Assembly (NCBI GenBank): GCA_016787895.1
Contig: JAEUTN010000014.1
Span: 434,001 to 498,000 of the forward strand
Direction of reading: 5' to 3'
DNA: 64,000 nt
DNA from: Bacteroidia bacterium
GTDB taxonomy: Bacteria > Bacteroidota > Bacteroidia > B-17B0 > Aurantibacillaceae
Notes under the pieces: generated by a model
What the model was told of the DNA's origin: nothing
Databases searched by the model: none
Seen by the model: the letters and a program-made list of their open reading frames with translations, nothing else
Shown: positions 41,159-48,966 of the stretch, piece by piece
Position numbering within the stretch: the stretch's first letter is position 1
Layout of the letters: each line of letters begins with the position of its first letter
Translations under genes and position numbers: made by a program

Positions 41159-42649
41159 ATGCAATTTGTAATTGATCATACTAAAAAATTAACGCTGGAT
41201 GAACTGGAGCGTTTTCTAAAAGATAAAGACGCACAGGTGGTGCTTTCGGAGGCCTCCAAAACAGCCATTCAAAAATGCAGGGAGTACCTGGATAAAAAAA
41301 TAAAAAACAGTCCCGAGCCCGTGTATGGCATTAATACCGGCTTTGGTTCTCTGTGTAATGTGATTATTCCCGATGTAGACATCGAGCAGCTTCAGGAAAA
41401 CCTGGTTAAAAGTCATGCCTGTGGTGCAGGAGAAGAAGTTCCCCAGGATGTGGTTCGGCTGATGCTGTTTCTAAAAATCCAGTCGCTGGCCTACGGAAAA
41501 AGCGGAGTACAGGTGCAAACGGTTGAGATGCTTTGCGAATTCATCAACCAAAAAATGCTGCCCGTAGTGTATCAGCAAGGTTCACTGGGTGCCAGCGGCG
41601 ATCTGGCTCCCCTTGCCCACCTTTGCCTGCCATTGCTTGGTTTAGGAAAATTAAATTACAAAGGATCAAAGCTTGACACATCCGTTGTGTTTCAGCAGAG
41701 GGGAATTACTTCCATTCGATTGCGCTCCAAAGAAGGACTTGCTTTGCTTAACGGCACACAATTTATGAGCGCCTACGGGGTTTATAGCCTGATTCAAGCA
41801 CGCCACCTCAGCAAAGCTGCCGACACCATTGCAGCGATTTCAATTGATGCCTACGATGCCCGGCTCGATCCCTTCAAACATCAGCTTCACGCCATACGCC
41901 CGCACCCCGGACAAATAGAGACCGCTATTCACATCACCCACTTGTTACACGGCAGTGAAATAATTCTACAGGAAAAAAAGCAGGTACAGGATCCTTATTC
42001 TTTTCGTTGTATTCCCCAGGTGCACGGGGCAAGCAAAGATGCCCTGAATTACGTCACCCGCATTTTTGAAACCGAAATCAATTCAGTGACCGATAACCCT
42101 ACTATTTTTATGGAGAGTGACGAAATAGTAAGCGGAGGGAATTTTCACGGTCAACCACTGGCGCTTGGTTTGGATTTTTTATGCATTGCCTTAGCCGAAT
42201 TGGCTAGCATTTCGGAACGAAGAACTTATTTGCTCATCTCCGGTCAAAGGGGTCTTCCGGCTTTCTTAACCCCTAATCCCGGTTTAAACTCAGGGTTTAT
42301 GATTCCTCAATACACTGCGGCAAGCATTGTAAGCCAGAGCAAACAGTTGTGTACCCCTGCCAGTGTGGATAGCATTGTGTCGAGCAACGGTCAGGAAGAT
42401 CATGTGAGCATGGGAGCCAATGCCGCCATAAAATGTTATCAAGTGGTAAATAATAGTGAAAAGGTGCTGGCCATTGAACTTCTGAACGCCGCCCAGGCCC
42501 TTGAATTCAGAAGACCCAAAAAATCTTCTGCCAGTATTGAAGAACTGATGAACACATACAGAAAAGTTGTGCCCTTTCTGAAAAAAGATGAGTTGTTACA
42601 CGATTACATGGCTCTGTCACGACAGTTTATCCGAAACTACAGCTTCTGA
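41159..42649 (+). CDS. hutH: Histidine ammonia-lyase
   Basis: HutH removes ammonia from histidine to give urocanate. The 496-residue protein has the MIO-forming triad Ala145-Ser146-Gly147 in GSLGASGDLAPLAH, the early catalytic Tyr in YGINTGFG, the QDPYSFRCIPQVHG motif, VTDNPTIF and the late SNGQEDHVSMG. All are characteristic of the ammonia-lyase family and favour histidine as substrate. It lies directly behind hisS rather than with hutU/hutI/hutG, which are not in the window. The aromatic-lyase alternative (tyrosine/phenylalanine) is less likely. Confidence 0.92.
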   Translation: MQFVIDHTKKLTLDELERFLKDKDAQVVLSEASKTAIQKCREYLDKKIKNSPEPVYGINTGFGSLCNVIIPDVDIEQLQENLVKSHACGAGEEVPQDVVRLMLFLKIQSLAYGKSGVQVQTVEMLCEFINQKMLPVVYQQGSLGASGDLAPLAHLCLPLLGLGKLNYKGSKLDTSVVFQQRGITSIRLRSKEGLALLNGTQFMSAYGVYSLIQARHLSKAADTIAAISIDAYDARLDPFKHQLHAIRPHPGQIETAIHITHLLHGSEIILQEKKQVQDPYSFRCIPQVHGASKDALNYVTRIFETEINSVTDNPTIFMESDEIVSGGNFHGQPLALGLDFLCIALAELASISERRTYLLISGQRGLPAFLTPNPGLNSGFMIPQYTAASIVSQSKQLCTPASVDSIVSSNGQEDHVSMGANAAIKCYQVVNNSEKVLAIELLNAAQALEFRRPKKSSASIEELMNTYRKVVPFLKKDELLHDYMALSRQFIRNYSF

Positions 42650-42663
42650 ATCCTTTCATTCAA

Positions 42664-43248
42664 ATGAAGCCCATAGTTACACTTGCCTTTTTAATTTTCC
42701 TCTGCGGAACACCCTCCCGTATGCTGGCCTGCCAGTGTCCGGTTACCGCTATGAGTTTGGCGGAATGTGATAAATACGAGGTCATCTTCAGAGGAAAAGT
42801 GCTGGCTGTAAAATCCTGCAATAATAAACCCGGTGAAGCCCTGATGGAAGTGCTGGAATTGTACAAAGGGTATGCCGAGAAAAAATTCAAGCTCGTGTTC
42901 AACTGTTCAGACCCCTGCTATTATGAATTTAAACCCGGAGAAGAATGGATTATTTACAGCCGCTACAAACAGGTGAACACGGCGCTCATGGACTATTGCA
43001 GCCGAAGCCGAAGATACTTTACCTCAGCGAAGGAGGATTATTATACCGCCAGCAACGGCAACGATTACGAGGACGAGTTAAAATTTCTGAGAGAAAAACT
43101 GGGTTTGCACCGTTTGGTGGAAACAAAACAACATCAGGATTATTCGCGTAACAATCTGCCGAATTCCACACAATCTGTGATTATCCTGTTGGTTTCCATA
43201 GCCGCGCTGCTGGGCTTTTATTTTATCTTCAACAGATACCTGAAATAG
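42664..43248 (+). CDS. Exported cysteine-rich protein, TIMP/netrin-like, with C-terminal membrane anchor
   Basis: The 194-residue protein has a signal peptide ending near ACQC. Its first part starts with the CQCP motif and continues ECDKYEVIFRGKVLAV, the shape of a TIMP/netrin-like OB fold in which the N-terminal Cys-x-Cys follows the cleavage site. Further cysteines (about residues 52, 85, 89 and 112) could form disulfides. A single membrane helix closes the protein (IILLVSIAALLGFYFIF), so it should be periplasmic and anchored. The function is unknown. It lies 14 bases after hutH and ends 1 bp from the convergent FKBP gene. Confidence 0.62.
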   Translation: MKPIVTLAFLIFLCGTPSRMLACQCPVTAMSLAECDKYEVIFRGKVLAVKSCNNKPGEALMEVLELYKGYAEKKFKLVFNCSDPCYYEFKPGEEWIIYSRYKQVNTALMDYCSRSRRYFTSAKEDYYTASNGNDYEDELKFLREKLGLHRLVETKQHQDYSRNNLPNSTQSVIILLVSIAALLGFYFIFNRYLK

Positions 43249-43249
43249 T

Positions 43250-43723
43250 TTATTTTACATCCAGCAGTTCCACATCAAAAATCAGCACCGAGGAGGCGGG
43301 TATTTTTCCTGTCGCCTGATTTCCATAACCCAGGGCCGAAGGAATCAGTAATTTTCCCTTTCCGCCCTTTTTATAAAGAGGTATGCCTTCCTGCCAACCT
43401 TTGATGACATTCGCCAATAAGAAGGTAGCACCAGTACTGCTGCTTTTATCGAATTCGGTACCATTGGTAAGCGTGCCACGATAAACAACGGTAACCGTTG
43501 AATTGATGTTTGGATTGGCTCCGGTGCCTTCAGCATCCACCACATAATACAAGCCCGAACCTGTGGCTTTGGCATTCAATCCTTTATCGGATATGTATTG
43601 TTTGATGATTTTTTCATCGGCCTCCTCCTGACTAATTTTCTTTTTGCAGGAACACAAAGGAATAAACAAAACGAGAAGCCAAAGGGCAGGTTTAGGAAAA
43701 GGGATGAATGATGTATGCCTCAT
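43250..43723 (-). CDS. FKBP-type peptidyl-prolyl isomerase, lipoprotein
   Basis: The 157-residue protein has a lipoprotein signal (LLVLFIPLCSC) and then the FKBP domain: SGLYYVVDAEGTG, VVYRGTLTNGTEFDKS, the pocket residues in VIKGWQEGIPLYKKGGKGKLLIPSALGYG and the terminal VLIFDVELLDV. It catalyses proline isomerisation in the envelope, probably assisting folding of exported proteins. I chose ATG 43723 because it gives a clean lipoprotein signal; the longer start at 43777 would overlap the inverted repeat between this gene and hsp20. It lies downstream of hsp20 on the same strand. Confidence 0.9.
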   Translation of the reverse strand: MRHTSFIPFPKPALWLLVLFIPLCSCKKKISQEEADEKIIKQYISDKGLNAKATGSGLYYVVDAEGTGANPNINSTVTVVYRGTLTNGTEFDKSSSTGATFLLANVIKGWQEGIPLYKKGGKGKLLIPSALGYGNQATGKIPASSVLIFDVELLDVK

Positions 43724-43745
43724 CCCGCGAAGATACGTATTCTTA

Positions 43746-43800
43746 GGGTGTAATAAAATGACCGGGCAGTGTTTCACTTACCCGGTCATAATTTACACCT
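43746..43800. repeat. Long imperfect inverted repeat between hsp20 and FKBP gene
   Basis: The inner 9-bp arms ATGACCGGG (43758-43766) and CCCGGTCAT (43781-43789) and the outer arms GGTGTAA (43747-43753) and TTACACC (43793-43799) form one hairpin with a small internal loop. Neither strand has a following T-run. It probably ends or stabilises the hsp20 transcript or forms the FKBP leader. Confidence 0.6.
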
Positions 43801-43807
43801 TGCCTTA

Positions 43808-44263
43808 TTATTGAATACTAATGAGTTTTTTAGGCTTTTGTTTGGAGTCTTCTTTTTTAGCAATCAGCAAGGTCAGAATACCATCTTTGTAACTGGCGTT
43901 CACGTTTTCTGAATCAGCAGAATCGGGTAAATTGAAACTGCGTTTAAAAGCGCCGTAATGGAATTCGCGACGGCTGATTTTGTTATCATCATTCACCACT
44001 TCTTCCTTACGTTCCCCGCTCACCATCAAAATGCCTTTTTCCACCTCTACCTGAAAGTCTTTTTTATCCATCCCCGGCACGGCCAGGTCAATTTTAAAAT
44101 CTTCAGCTCTTTCGGTGACGTTAACTGCCGGCATCCAGCTCAAATTATCCTCTGCCCAAAGTTTATCAAAGGCGTCGTTAAAAAAAGAAGGGAAACCAAA
44201 ATTGCGTTCGATAACAGGAAAATCGGTAATTCCTCTTCCGTTTCTGAATTTTACAAGTGTCAT
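43808..44263 (-). CDS. Hsp20 / small heat-shock protein
   Basis: The 151-residue protein is a small heat-shock chaperone with an alpha-crystallin domain (about residues 40-140). Family signatures are AVPGMDKKDFQVEVEKGILMVSGERK, YGAFKRSFNLPDSAD and YKDGILTLLIAKKE, the last before the C-terminal tail with the I/V-x-I-like end (KKLISIQ). It holds unfolding proteins in soluble form in the cytoplasm. Two short inverted repeats lie in its upstream region (44299-44308 and 44320-44334) and may be operators. Confidence 0.93.
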   Translation of the reverse strand: MTLVKFRNGRGITDFPVIERNFGFPSFFNDAFDKLWAEDNLSWMPAVNVTERAEDFKIDLAVPGMDKKDFQVEVEKGILMVSGERKEEVVNDDNKISRREFHYGAFKRSFNLPDSADSENVNASYKDGILTLLIAKKEDSKQKPKKLISIQ

Positions 44264-44442
44264 AGTTGTTTTCGTTTTAAAGGTTAGACATTGGGGTTGA
44301 TACGTATCTTACCTCAGGCGAACAAGCTTTGTTCCAAATCAATATTCCGGTCAAAACGTTCAAATTTTTACAAATTTTAAAGGATCCGACTGAAACATTT
44401 TCAGAATTTGCCAGGAAAAAAAGTCAAATTGACATTTCAGCA

Positions 44443-44473
44443 TAAAAAAAGCCACTGCTGTTTACAGTGGCTT
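44443..44473 (-). terminator. Terminator of the candidate ncRNA
   Basis: AAGCCACTG (44449-44457) and CAGTGGCTT (44465-44473) form a perfect 9-bp stem. On the minus strand it is followed by seven T residues (44450-44444). Confidence 0.85.
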
Positions 44474-44690
44474 AAAGTACAGGTTGGCTGCGGTATGTCC
44501 CGTATCCCATTTTCACTTCGGTGAACATGTCGGGTGATGGTAAGGGGTAAGTGTAAAGAGCACCTTACTTTTACGTTCTGTTCCAAAGCAGAGTACCCCA
44601 TACACCATGAATTCAATTTAAAACCGGGTTGAGAGTTTAACTCTCTATTTACCCTCAACTCCGGTTATATAAGGCCAAATGAAAAGAACG
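44443..44690 (-). ncRNA. Candidate structured non-coding RNA, family unassigned
   Basis: The minus strand between a TATCTTTG promoter box (44701-44694) and a strong terminator holds about 245 bases with three hairpins and no credible protein frame. Hairpin A pairs ACCGG-A-GTTGAG (44665-44654) with CTCAACCCGGT (44633-44623). Hairpin B pairs ATGGT (44608-44604) and GGGGTA (44599-44594) with TACCCC (44549-44544) and ACCAT (44541-44537). Hairpin C is TTCAC/GTGAA at 44525-44512. TTGGC near 44675 can pair with GCCAA near 44485 as a closing stem. tmRNA, SRP RNA and RNase P motifs are absent; a 6S-type (Bacteroidales-1) RNA is one possibility. Confidence 0.6.
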
Positions 44691-44693
44691 AAT

Positions 44694-44701
44694 CAAAGAT
44701 A
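44694..44701 (-). promoter_or_regulatory. -7 box of the candidate ncRNA
   Basis: On the minus strand TATCTTTG is a perfect TAnnTTTG box. No TTG element was found at the usual distance. Confidence 0.55.
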
Positions 44702-44777
44702 GGGGGACCTTAGGTTTTTAACGTTACAGGAATGTTAGGAAAACGCTAAACTTCTAAGAGTTACCCCATGGGGATGT

Positions 44778-45944
44778 TTATTGCAAAAGCGGTTGCCCTT
44801 CGGCTTTTATTTGTTTCAGTGCCTCGTAAAGTTTATCGAGGTCGGATGAAGTGTTAAAACCATTGATGGAAAACCGGATGAATACTTTATTTTCAAATGG
44901 GATGACCGGAATTTCGATGTGGTACTTATCATATAAAAGGGTTTGAAGGGCCTCAGGATTATTGCACCTGATTTGCAAACTCAGCATTTGCCCAAGGTGT
45001 TTGGTATTGAGTGGTGTTAAAGCGGGGGATTGCAAGAGCTCGATAAATTTTGGAGCTGACTGCAAAACAAGGGCCTTGCATTTTTTAGACACTTCCTCCC
45101 AGTTATGCTCACGCATAAAGCTTAGGCAATCGGGAACACATAAATATGCGGAATAATCACGGGTACCGGTGTGCTGGTGATAATCGAGAAACTGAGAACC
45201 GGAGGGTTTTGCACTTTTGTAACCCCAGCTTACAATCAAAGGATCGAGTTGGGTTTGCAAAGCAGGAGTGGCATATAAAAAGGAACAGCCTTTAGGCGCC
45301 ATCATCCATTTGTGACACGCCCCGGTGTATACATCGGCACCCAGTGCGGTAATGTTAAGAGGAATGTGTCCGGGTACATGAGCCCCATCCACTATGCACA
45401 ACAAACCTTCCTGCTTTGCTCTTCTGCAAATTTTTTCTGCGGGCAAAATCATGCCCGTAGAACTGGTAATGTGCGAAACAAACACCACTTTTGTTTTTTT
45501 ACTTAGTCCTTTGAATACGTCTTCTACTATCTGCTCTTCAGAAGACACGGGTAACTCAATGTGTTGTCGTTTGAACGTGGCGCCACGCAATGAACAGTAA
45601 AACTCCCAGCTACGATCGCAGGCCCCGTATTCCAAGTCAGTGCTAAGCACTTCATCTCCCGGCTGAAGGTTTAAATTTTTTATCACAATGTTCAGTCCGT
45701 ACGTTGGGTTGGGCACAAAAAGCAGGTTGGAGGCTTCGCAGCCTACGTAATCCGCCAGAGCCTTACGCGATACTTCCAATTGCTGCGGGCCTTTGCGAAG
45801 CATATACTGAACGGGTTCTTTTTCCAATTCAAGTTGCCAGTTTTGATACGCTTCGAATACCGGTTTTGGACAGGCTCCAAAAGAACCAAAATTAAGAAAG
45901 GTGACCTTCGGGTCGAGCAGAAAGTGGTTTTTTAAATCTTGCAT
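44778..45944 (-). CDS. Aminotransferase class V (isopenicillin-N-epimerase-like)
   Basis: The 388-residue protein is a PLP-dependent fold-type I enzyme of the class V / CefD-like group. The Schiff-base lysine lies in YTGACHKWMMAPKGCSFLY, the PLP-binding Asp in CIVDGAHVPGHIPL, and the N-terminal TFLNFGSFGACPKPV segment is typical of the epimerase-like subgroup. Members act on varied amino acids, often as desulfurase-like or racemase-like enzymes, and the name does not imply antibiotic synthesis. It stands alone, 77 bases upstream of the ncRNA promoter box. Confidence 0.87.
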   Translation of the reverse strand: MQDLKNHFLLDPKVTFLNFGSFGACPKPVFEAYQNWQLELEKEPVQYMLRKGPQQLEVSRKALADYVGCEASNLLFVPNPTYGLNIVIKNLNLQPGDEVLSTDLEYGACDRSWEFYCSLRGATFKRQHIELPVSSEEQIVEDVFKGLSKKTKVVFVSHITSSTGMILPAEKICRRAKQEGLLCIVDGAHVPGHIPLNITALGADVYTGACHKWMMAPKGCSFLYATPALQTQLDPLIVSWGYKSAKPSGSQFLDYHQHTGTRDYSAYLCVPDCLSFMREHNWEEVSKKCKALVLQSAPKFIELLQSPALTPLNTKHLGQMLSLQIRCNNPEALQTLLYDKYHIEIPVIPFENKVFIRFSINGFNTSSDLDKLYEALKQIKAEGQPLLQ

Positions 45945-46028
45945 GATGAGGGATGAATTTAATAATTATTTGCTCAATGTTATTCTTATAAACATTAACT
46001 TGCTTTTTGCTTAGTGTAATTCGATCCC

Positions 46029-47087
46029 ATGGTAAAGCTTTCCTTCCACCTTGCTTTTGTATTCATTTTTGCCAGTTTTTCTCTGCTTCAAGCCGACCTT
46101 CCGTATATGCCGGTTACCTTTAAACTGCAAACCGGCAAAACCCATTATCAGGTTGGCGAACGTATTGATTTCAGGCTTAAGGTATACAACAGCGATAAAA
46201 ACAGATCTTACCCTATTGTGTTACCCGGCACTCAAAACAAAGGACAAAAACTTATTCAACTGCGGTTTTACAGCGTGAATGAAAAAACAAATTTTTACAC
46301 CTGTGCAGGGAAAGAAAATCCTGAAATCAGAATGTCCTGTGAAAAACCCGGCAATGCAACGGTGCGTCAACTCGCGCCAGGGGACAGTCTTGACATTGTG
46401 TTTTTCTTAAATGATCGTAAAAACTATTTACACCAAACCGCCTCTCATCACGAACTGGATCAACCACTAGTACCGGGAAACTATCAGGTGCATATTTTCT
46501 ATGATCCATCGGTAACCGAATTTAAAGACTTGTATCATTATATCTGGTCAACCAACGACTCTACCTCATCAGAAAAACTCAATTTCTGGACGGGGGGAAA
46601 TGTTTGCCAATACATACCGCTCACCATCAGCAAAAGCACTGCAAACCAAAAACCTGAAGCACTTACACCCACCTGTGCGAAGAATTGCACGTTTTGTAAA
46701 GCCATTGATGAAGGCAATTGGAGTGCCGTAAAAAAAACCATGGAAAAACACATTCAAAAAAGCGCAGACTTTACGCTCGCTTTGGCTCAGACCCATTGGA
46801 TGAAAACACATCGCAACGTGGTGTGGGTATCGCCTCCTCCACAGGAAGTACAAAGCAGTTTACCCAGCTATTTTAGCTATGAAATTGTATTTCTCAGCCA
46901 TGGAGAAGTGTTTTATTACACGGCCGGATACCAATGGGGAATTGTTTATCAAAGCCGCTCGCGCTTTAACCAGGTATTTCGTTCGAGTCGTCCTAATCCC
47001 CTTTTCCCAGGTGAGGATCTGAGTTACATTGGTTTGGTTTATTTTACTGAAAACTCCTGTTCAACCCCGGGCACAAAACACCAGTAA
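46029..47087 (+). CDS. Exported protein of unknown function with N-terminal Ig-like domain
   Basis: The 352-residue protein has a signal peptide (to about residue 22). It then has an all-beta domain of about 170 residues (FKLQTGKTHYQVGERIDFRLKVYNSD and a LAPGDSLDIVFFLND strand) that resembles BsuPI/Ig-like folds. A second part starting near residue 215 contains a CxxC (AKNCTFCKAIDEGNW) and ends with strands that look like a small enzyme-free beta domain. I do not recognise the family. It has its own short upstream region and no close partners. Confidence 0.6.
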   Translation: MVKLSFHLAFVFIFASFSLLQADLPYMPVTFKLQTGKTHYQVGERIDFRLKVYNSDKNRSYPIVLPGTQNKGQKLIQLRFYSVNEKTNFYTCAGKENPEIRMSCEKPGNATVRQLAPGDSLDIVFFLNDRKNYLHQTASHHELDQPLVPGNYQVHIFYDPSVTEFKDLYHYIWSTNDSTSSEKLNFWTGGNVCQYIPLTISKSTANQKPEALTPTCAKNCTFCKAIDEGNWSAVKKTMEKHIQKSADFTLALAQTHWMKTHRNVVWVSPPPQEVQSSLPSYFSYEIVFLSHGEVFYYTAGYQWGIVYQSRSRFNQVFRSSRPNPLFPGEDLSYIGLVYFTENSCSTPGTKHQ

Positions 47088-47177
47088 CCTTCTGTTTTCT
47101 TCTTCAACATTCGGCTGTTCTTTTCTTATGGCAGCTTTTGATCAGGGTAGTTGTGATTTTGTTTACTTTCATTCAGG

Positions 47178-47939
47178 ATGAAAACCATGCGCTACCTTTT
47201 TTTCTTTTGGCTTTTGACCTTAAACCTTAAGCTTTCCGCCTGGTCAAAAGAAGGGCATCACATTATTTGCGCTATTTCAAGGCAATACATGAGTGATCAG
47301 GCAAAAGATTCCATTCAAAAATACCTGGGCGATCTTAGTTTTGAAGAGGCTTCGGTATGGATGGACGAAGCGCGCCGGCAAGCGGGACATGCTTATCTTA
47401 ATTCATGGCATTACATCAATATAGAGAAAGACCAAACCTATGTGGAGGATAAAAAACCAAACCTCATTAACCGTTTGCAACTGGCCATGTATAATTTAAA
47501 AAACAAACTTGGGGATTTTCAAACCAAACAATTCAATTTGAAAGTGCTCATTCACCTTATTGGCGACCTTCATCAGCCCTTGCATGTAGGCTACGGTAGT
47601 GACCGCGGAGGAAACGATGTGAAGGTAAATTTTCTGGGAAAAGAAACCAATTTGCATAAATTATGGGACGAGGACATGATCCATTCACAACGCACAGACT
47701 TCCAAATGTGCATGAAACACAAGGAAGAACTTCCGCCATTCAAGAATGAAGGGTATAACGAACTTCTTATTAAAAACTGGGCACTGGAGAGTCGTGCATT
47801 ACTTGCAAGTGTATACAACACAGGAAACGGGTTGCTTTCTTCGGTTTACCTTAAAAACAACCTGCCCCTGCTGGAAATTCAGCTGCTTAAAGCCGGACGT
47901 CGACTGGCTTTTTTACTGAACGACATTTATGGCTTTTAA
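47178..47939 (+). CDS. S1/P1 nuclease family protein, exported
   Basis: The 253-residue protein is a zinc-dependent single-strand nuclease or phospholipase-C-like enzyme of the S1/P1 family. A signal peptide precedes the mature N-terminal Trp in SAWSKEGH, whose amino group and side chain bind zinc in the family. Further ligands are seen in HYINIEKD, HLIGDLHQPLHVGYG, DRGGND and NLHKLWDEDM. Such enzymes degrade RNA and single-stranded DNA outside the cytoplasm, often for phosphate or nucleotide scavenging. It overlaps the GluQ gene by 11 bp. Confidence 0.9.
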   Translation: MKTMRYLFFFWLLTLNLKLSAWSKEGHHIICAISRQYMSDQAKDSIQKYLGDLSFEEASVWMDEARRQAGHAYLNSWHYINIEKDQTYVEDKKPNLINRLQLAMYNLKNKLGDFQTKQFNLKVLIHLIGDLHQPLHVGYGSDRGGNDVKVNFLGKETNLHKLWDEDMIHSQRTDFQMCMKHKEELPPFKNEGYNELLIKNWALESRALLASVYNTGNGLLSSVYLKNNLPLLEIQLLKAGRRLAFLLNDIYGF

Positions 47940-48762
47940 AAAAACACGGTACGCGCCTAGCCCCAGCGGTTTTCTTCACCTTGGCAATTTGTATTCCATG
48001 ACCTTAACGGCGACCATCGCTAAAAAAGAAGGGGCCTCCATTTTATTAAGAATCGATGATATGGACAAAGTCAGAGCCAAAAAGGAGTACCTGCAGGATA
48101 TTTTTGAAAGTTTGACTTTTTTTGAATTGCCCTGGCAGGAAGGTCCAAGAGATGCAAGCGAACACGAGGACCGTTTTTCACAAACCTCAAGGCTCTATCT
48201 TTATGAGAATTTTCTTGAGGAATTAATAAACAAAGGTCTCGTTTTTGCCTGCACTTGTTCGAGAAGTGAAATTGAACATGCCGGCACACATGCAGTATAC
48301 CCCGGCACCTGCAAAAACAGAAACATCAGTTTGCGTGAAAAAAATGTATGTTGGAGATTAAACACATCGGAGCCCATTGATATACAACTGAAGGAATATG
48401 GTAAAAAAACTGAACGTTTTCTTCTTCCGGAAAACATGCACCATTTTATTATCCGCCGGAAAGACGGGTTGCCTTCTTATCAGGTATGCTCTTTGATAGA
48501 CGATGTTCATTTTGGCATTGACCTTATTGTGCGCGGAAAAGATCTCAAAGATTCCAGTCTGGCACAACTCTACATGGCTCAATTAAGCGGGTTAAACGAT
48601 TTTTTAAACACTACCTTTCTTCATCATCCTTTGTTATTGAACAAAGAGGGGCATAAACTCTCCAAATCGGCGGGAGACACATCGCTTCAGTATTATCGAA
48701 ATATGGGATACAATAAAGAGGCTATTTTTGCCCTGCTAAACCCGGAAGGCTTTGGAAGCTAA
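47929..48762 (+). CDS. gluQ: Glutamyl-Q tRNA(Asp) synthetase
   Basis: GluQ-RS charges queuosine in the anticodon of tRNA-Asp with glutamate; it is a shortened GluRS without the anticodon-binding domain. The 277-residue protein shows the HIGH-like RYAPSPSGFLHLGN, the RIDDMDKVR segment, the zinc-site region CTCSRSEIEHAGTHAVYPGTCKNR (Cys, Cys, Tyr, Cys), GKDLKDSS, and the KLSKSAGD class I motif. The length is normal for the family (about 290). The start overlaps the nuclease stop by 11 bp, so it is probably translationally coupled. Confidence 0.93.
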   Translation: MAFKKTRYAPSPSGFLHLGNLYSMTLTATIAKKEGASILLRIDDMDKVRAKKEYLQDIFESLTFFELPWQEGPRDASEHEDRFSQTSRLYLYENFLEELINKGLVFACTCSRSEIEHAGTHAVYPGTCKNRNISLREKNVCWRLNTSEPIDIQLKEYGKKTERFLLPENMHHFIIRRKDGLPSYQVCSLIDDVHFGIDLIVRGKDLKDSSLAQLYMAQLSGLNDFLNTTFLHHPLLLNKEGHKLSKSAGDTSLQYYRNMGYNKEAIFALLNPEGFGS

Positions 48763-48817
48763 AATCACCTGATAGCGGTGCATTTAAAAATTGGAGATTT
48801 GCGCAAGCGATTACGGC

Positions 48818-48836
48818 AAAGCTCCAGTGGAGCTTT
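48818..48836. repeat. Perfect short inverted repeat in intergenic region
   Basis: AAAGCTCC and GGAGCTTT are perfect inverted arms of 8 bp around AGT. The region around it (about 48800-48890) is not like the neighbouring A+T-rich DNA and may be a remnant of a repeated element. Confidence 0.5.
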
Positions 48837-48966
48837 GAGCAAGGCTGTGGGTGGAAATGCCTGAAGTAATATCTAAAAAACTCAGCAAACAAAGCTATGC
48901 GCCCAGATAAAAATAGTCGCAAAGGTTAAATGCATTAGAAATACTATCTTTATTAAAAAGACTGAC

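Noticed and set aside
44429..44434. TTGACA on the plus strand before the structured region, suggesting a plus-strand RNA
   Set aside because: It has no suitable -10 or TAnnTTTG partner, and the T-run terminator and promoter box are both on the minus strand.
44764..44773. CCCCATGGGG palindrome between the aminotransferase gene and the ncRNA promoter
   Set aside because: It is a ten-base chance-level palindrome with no T-run and no repeat partner.
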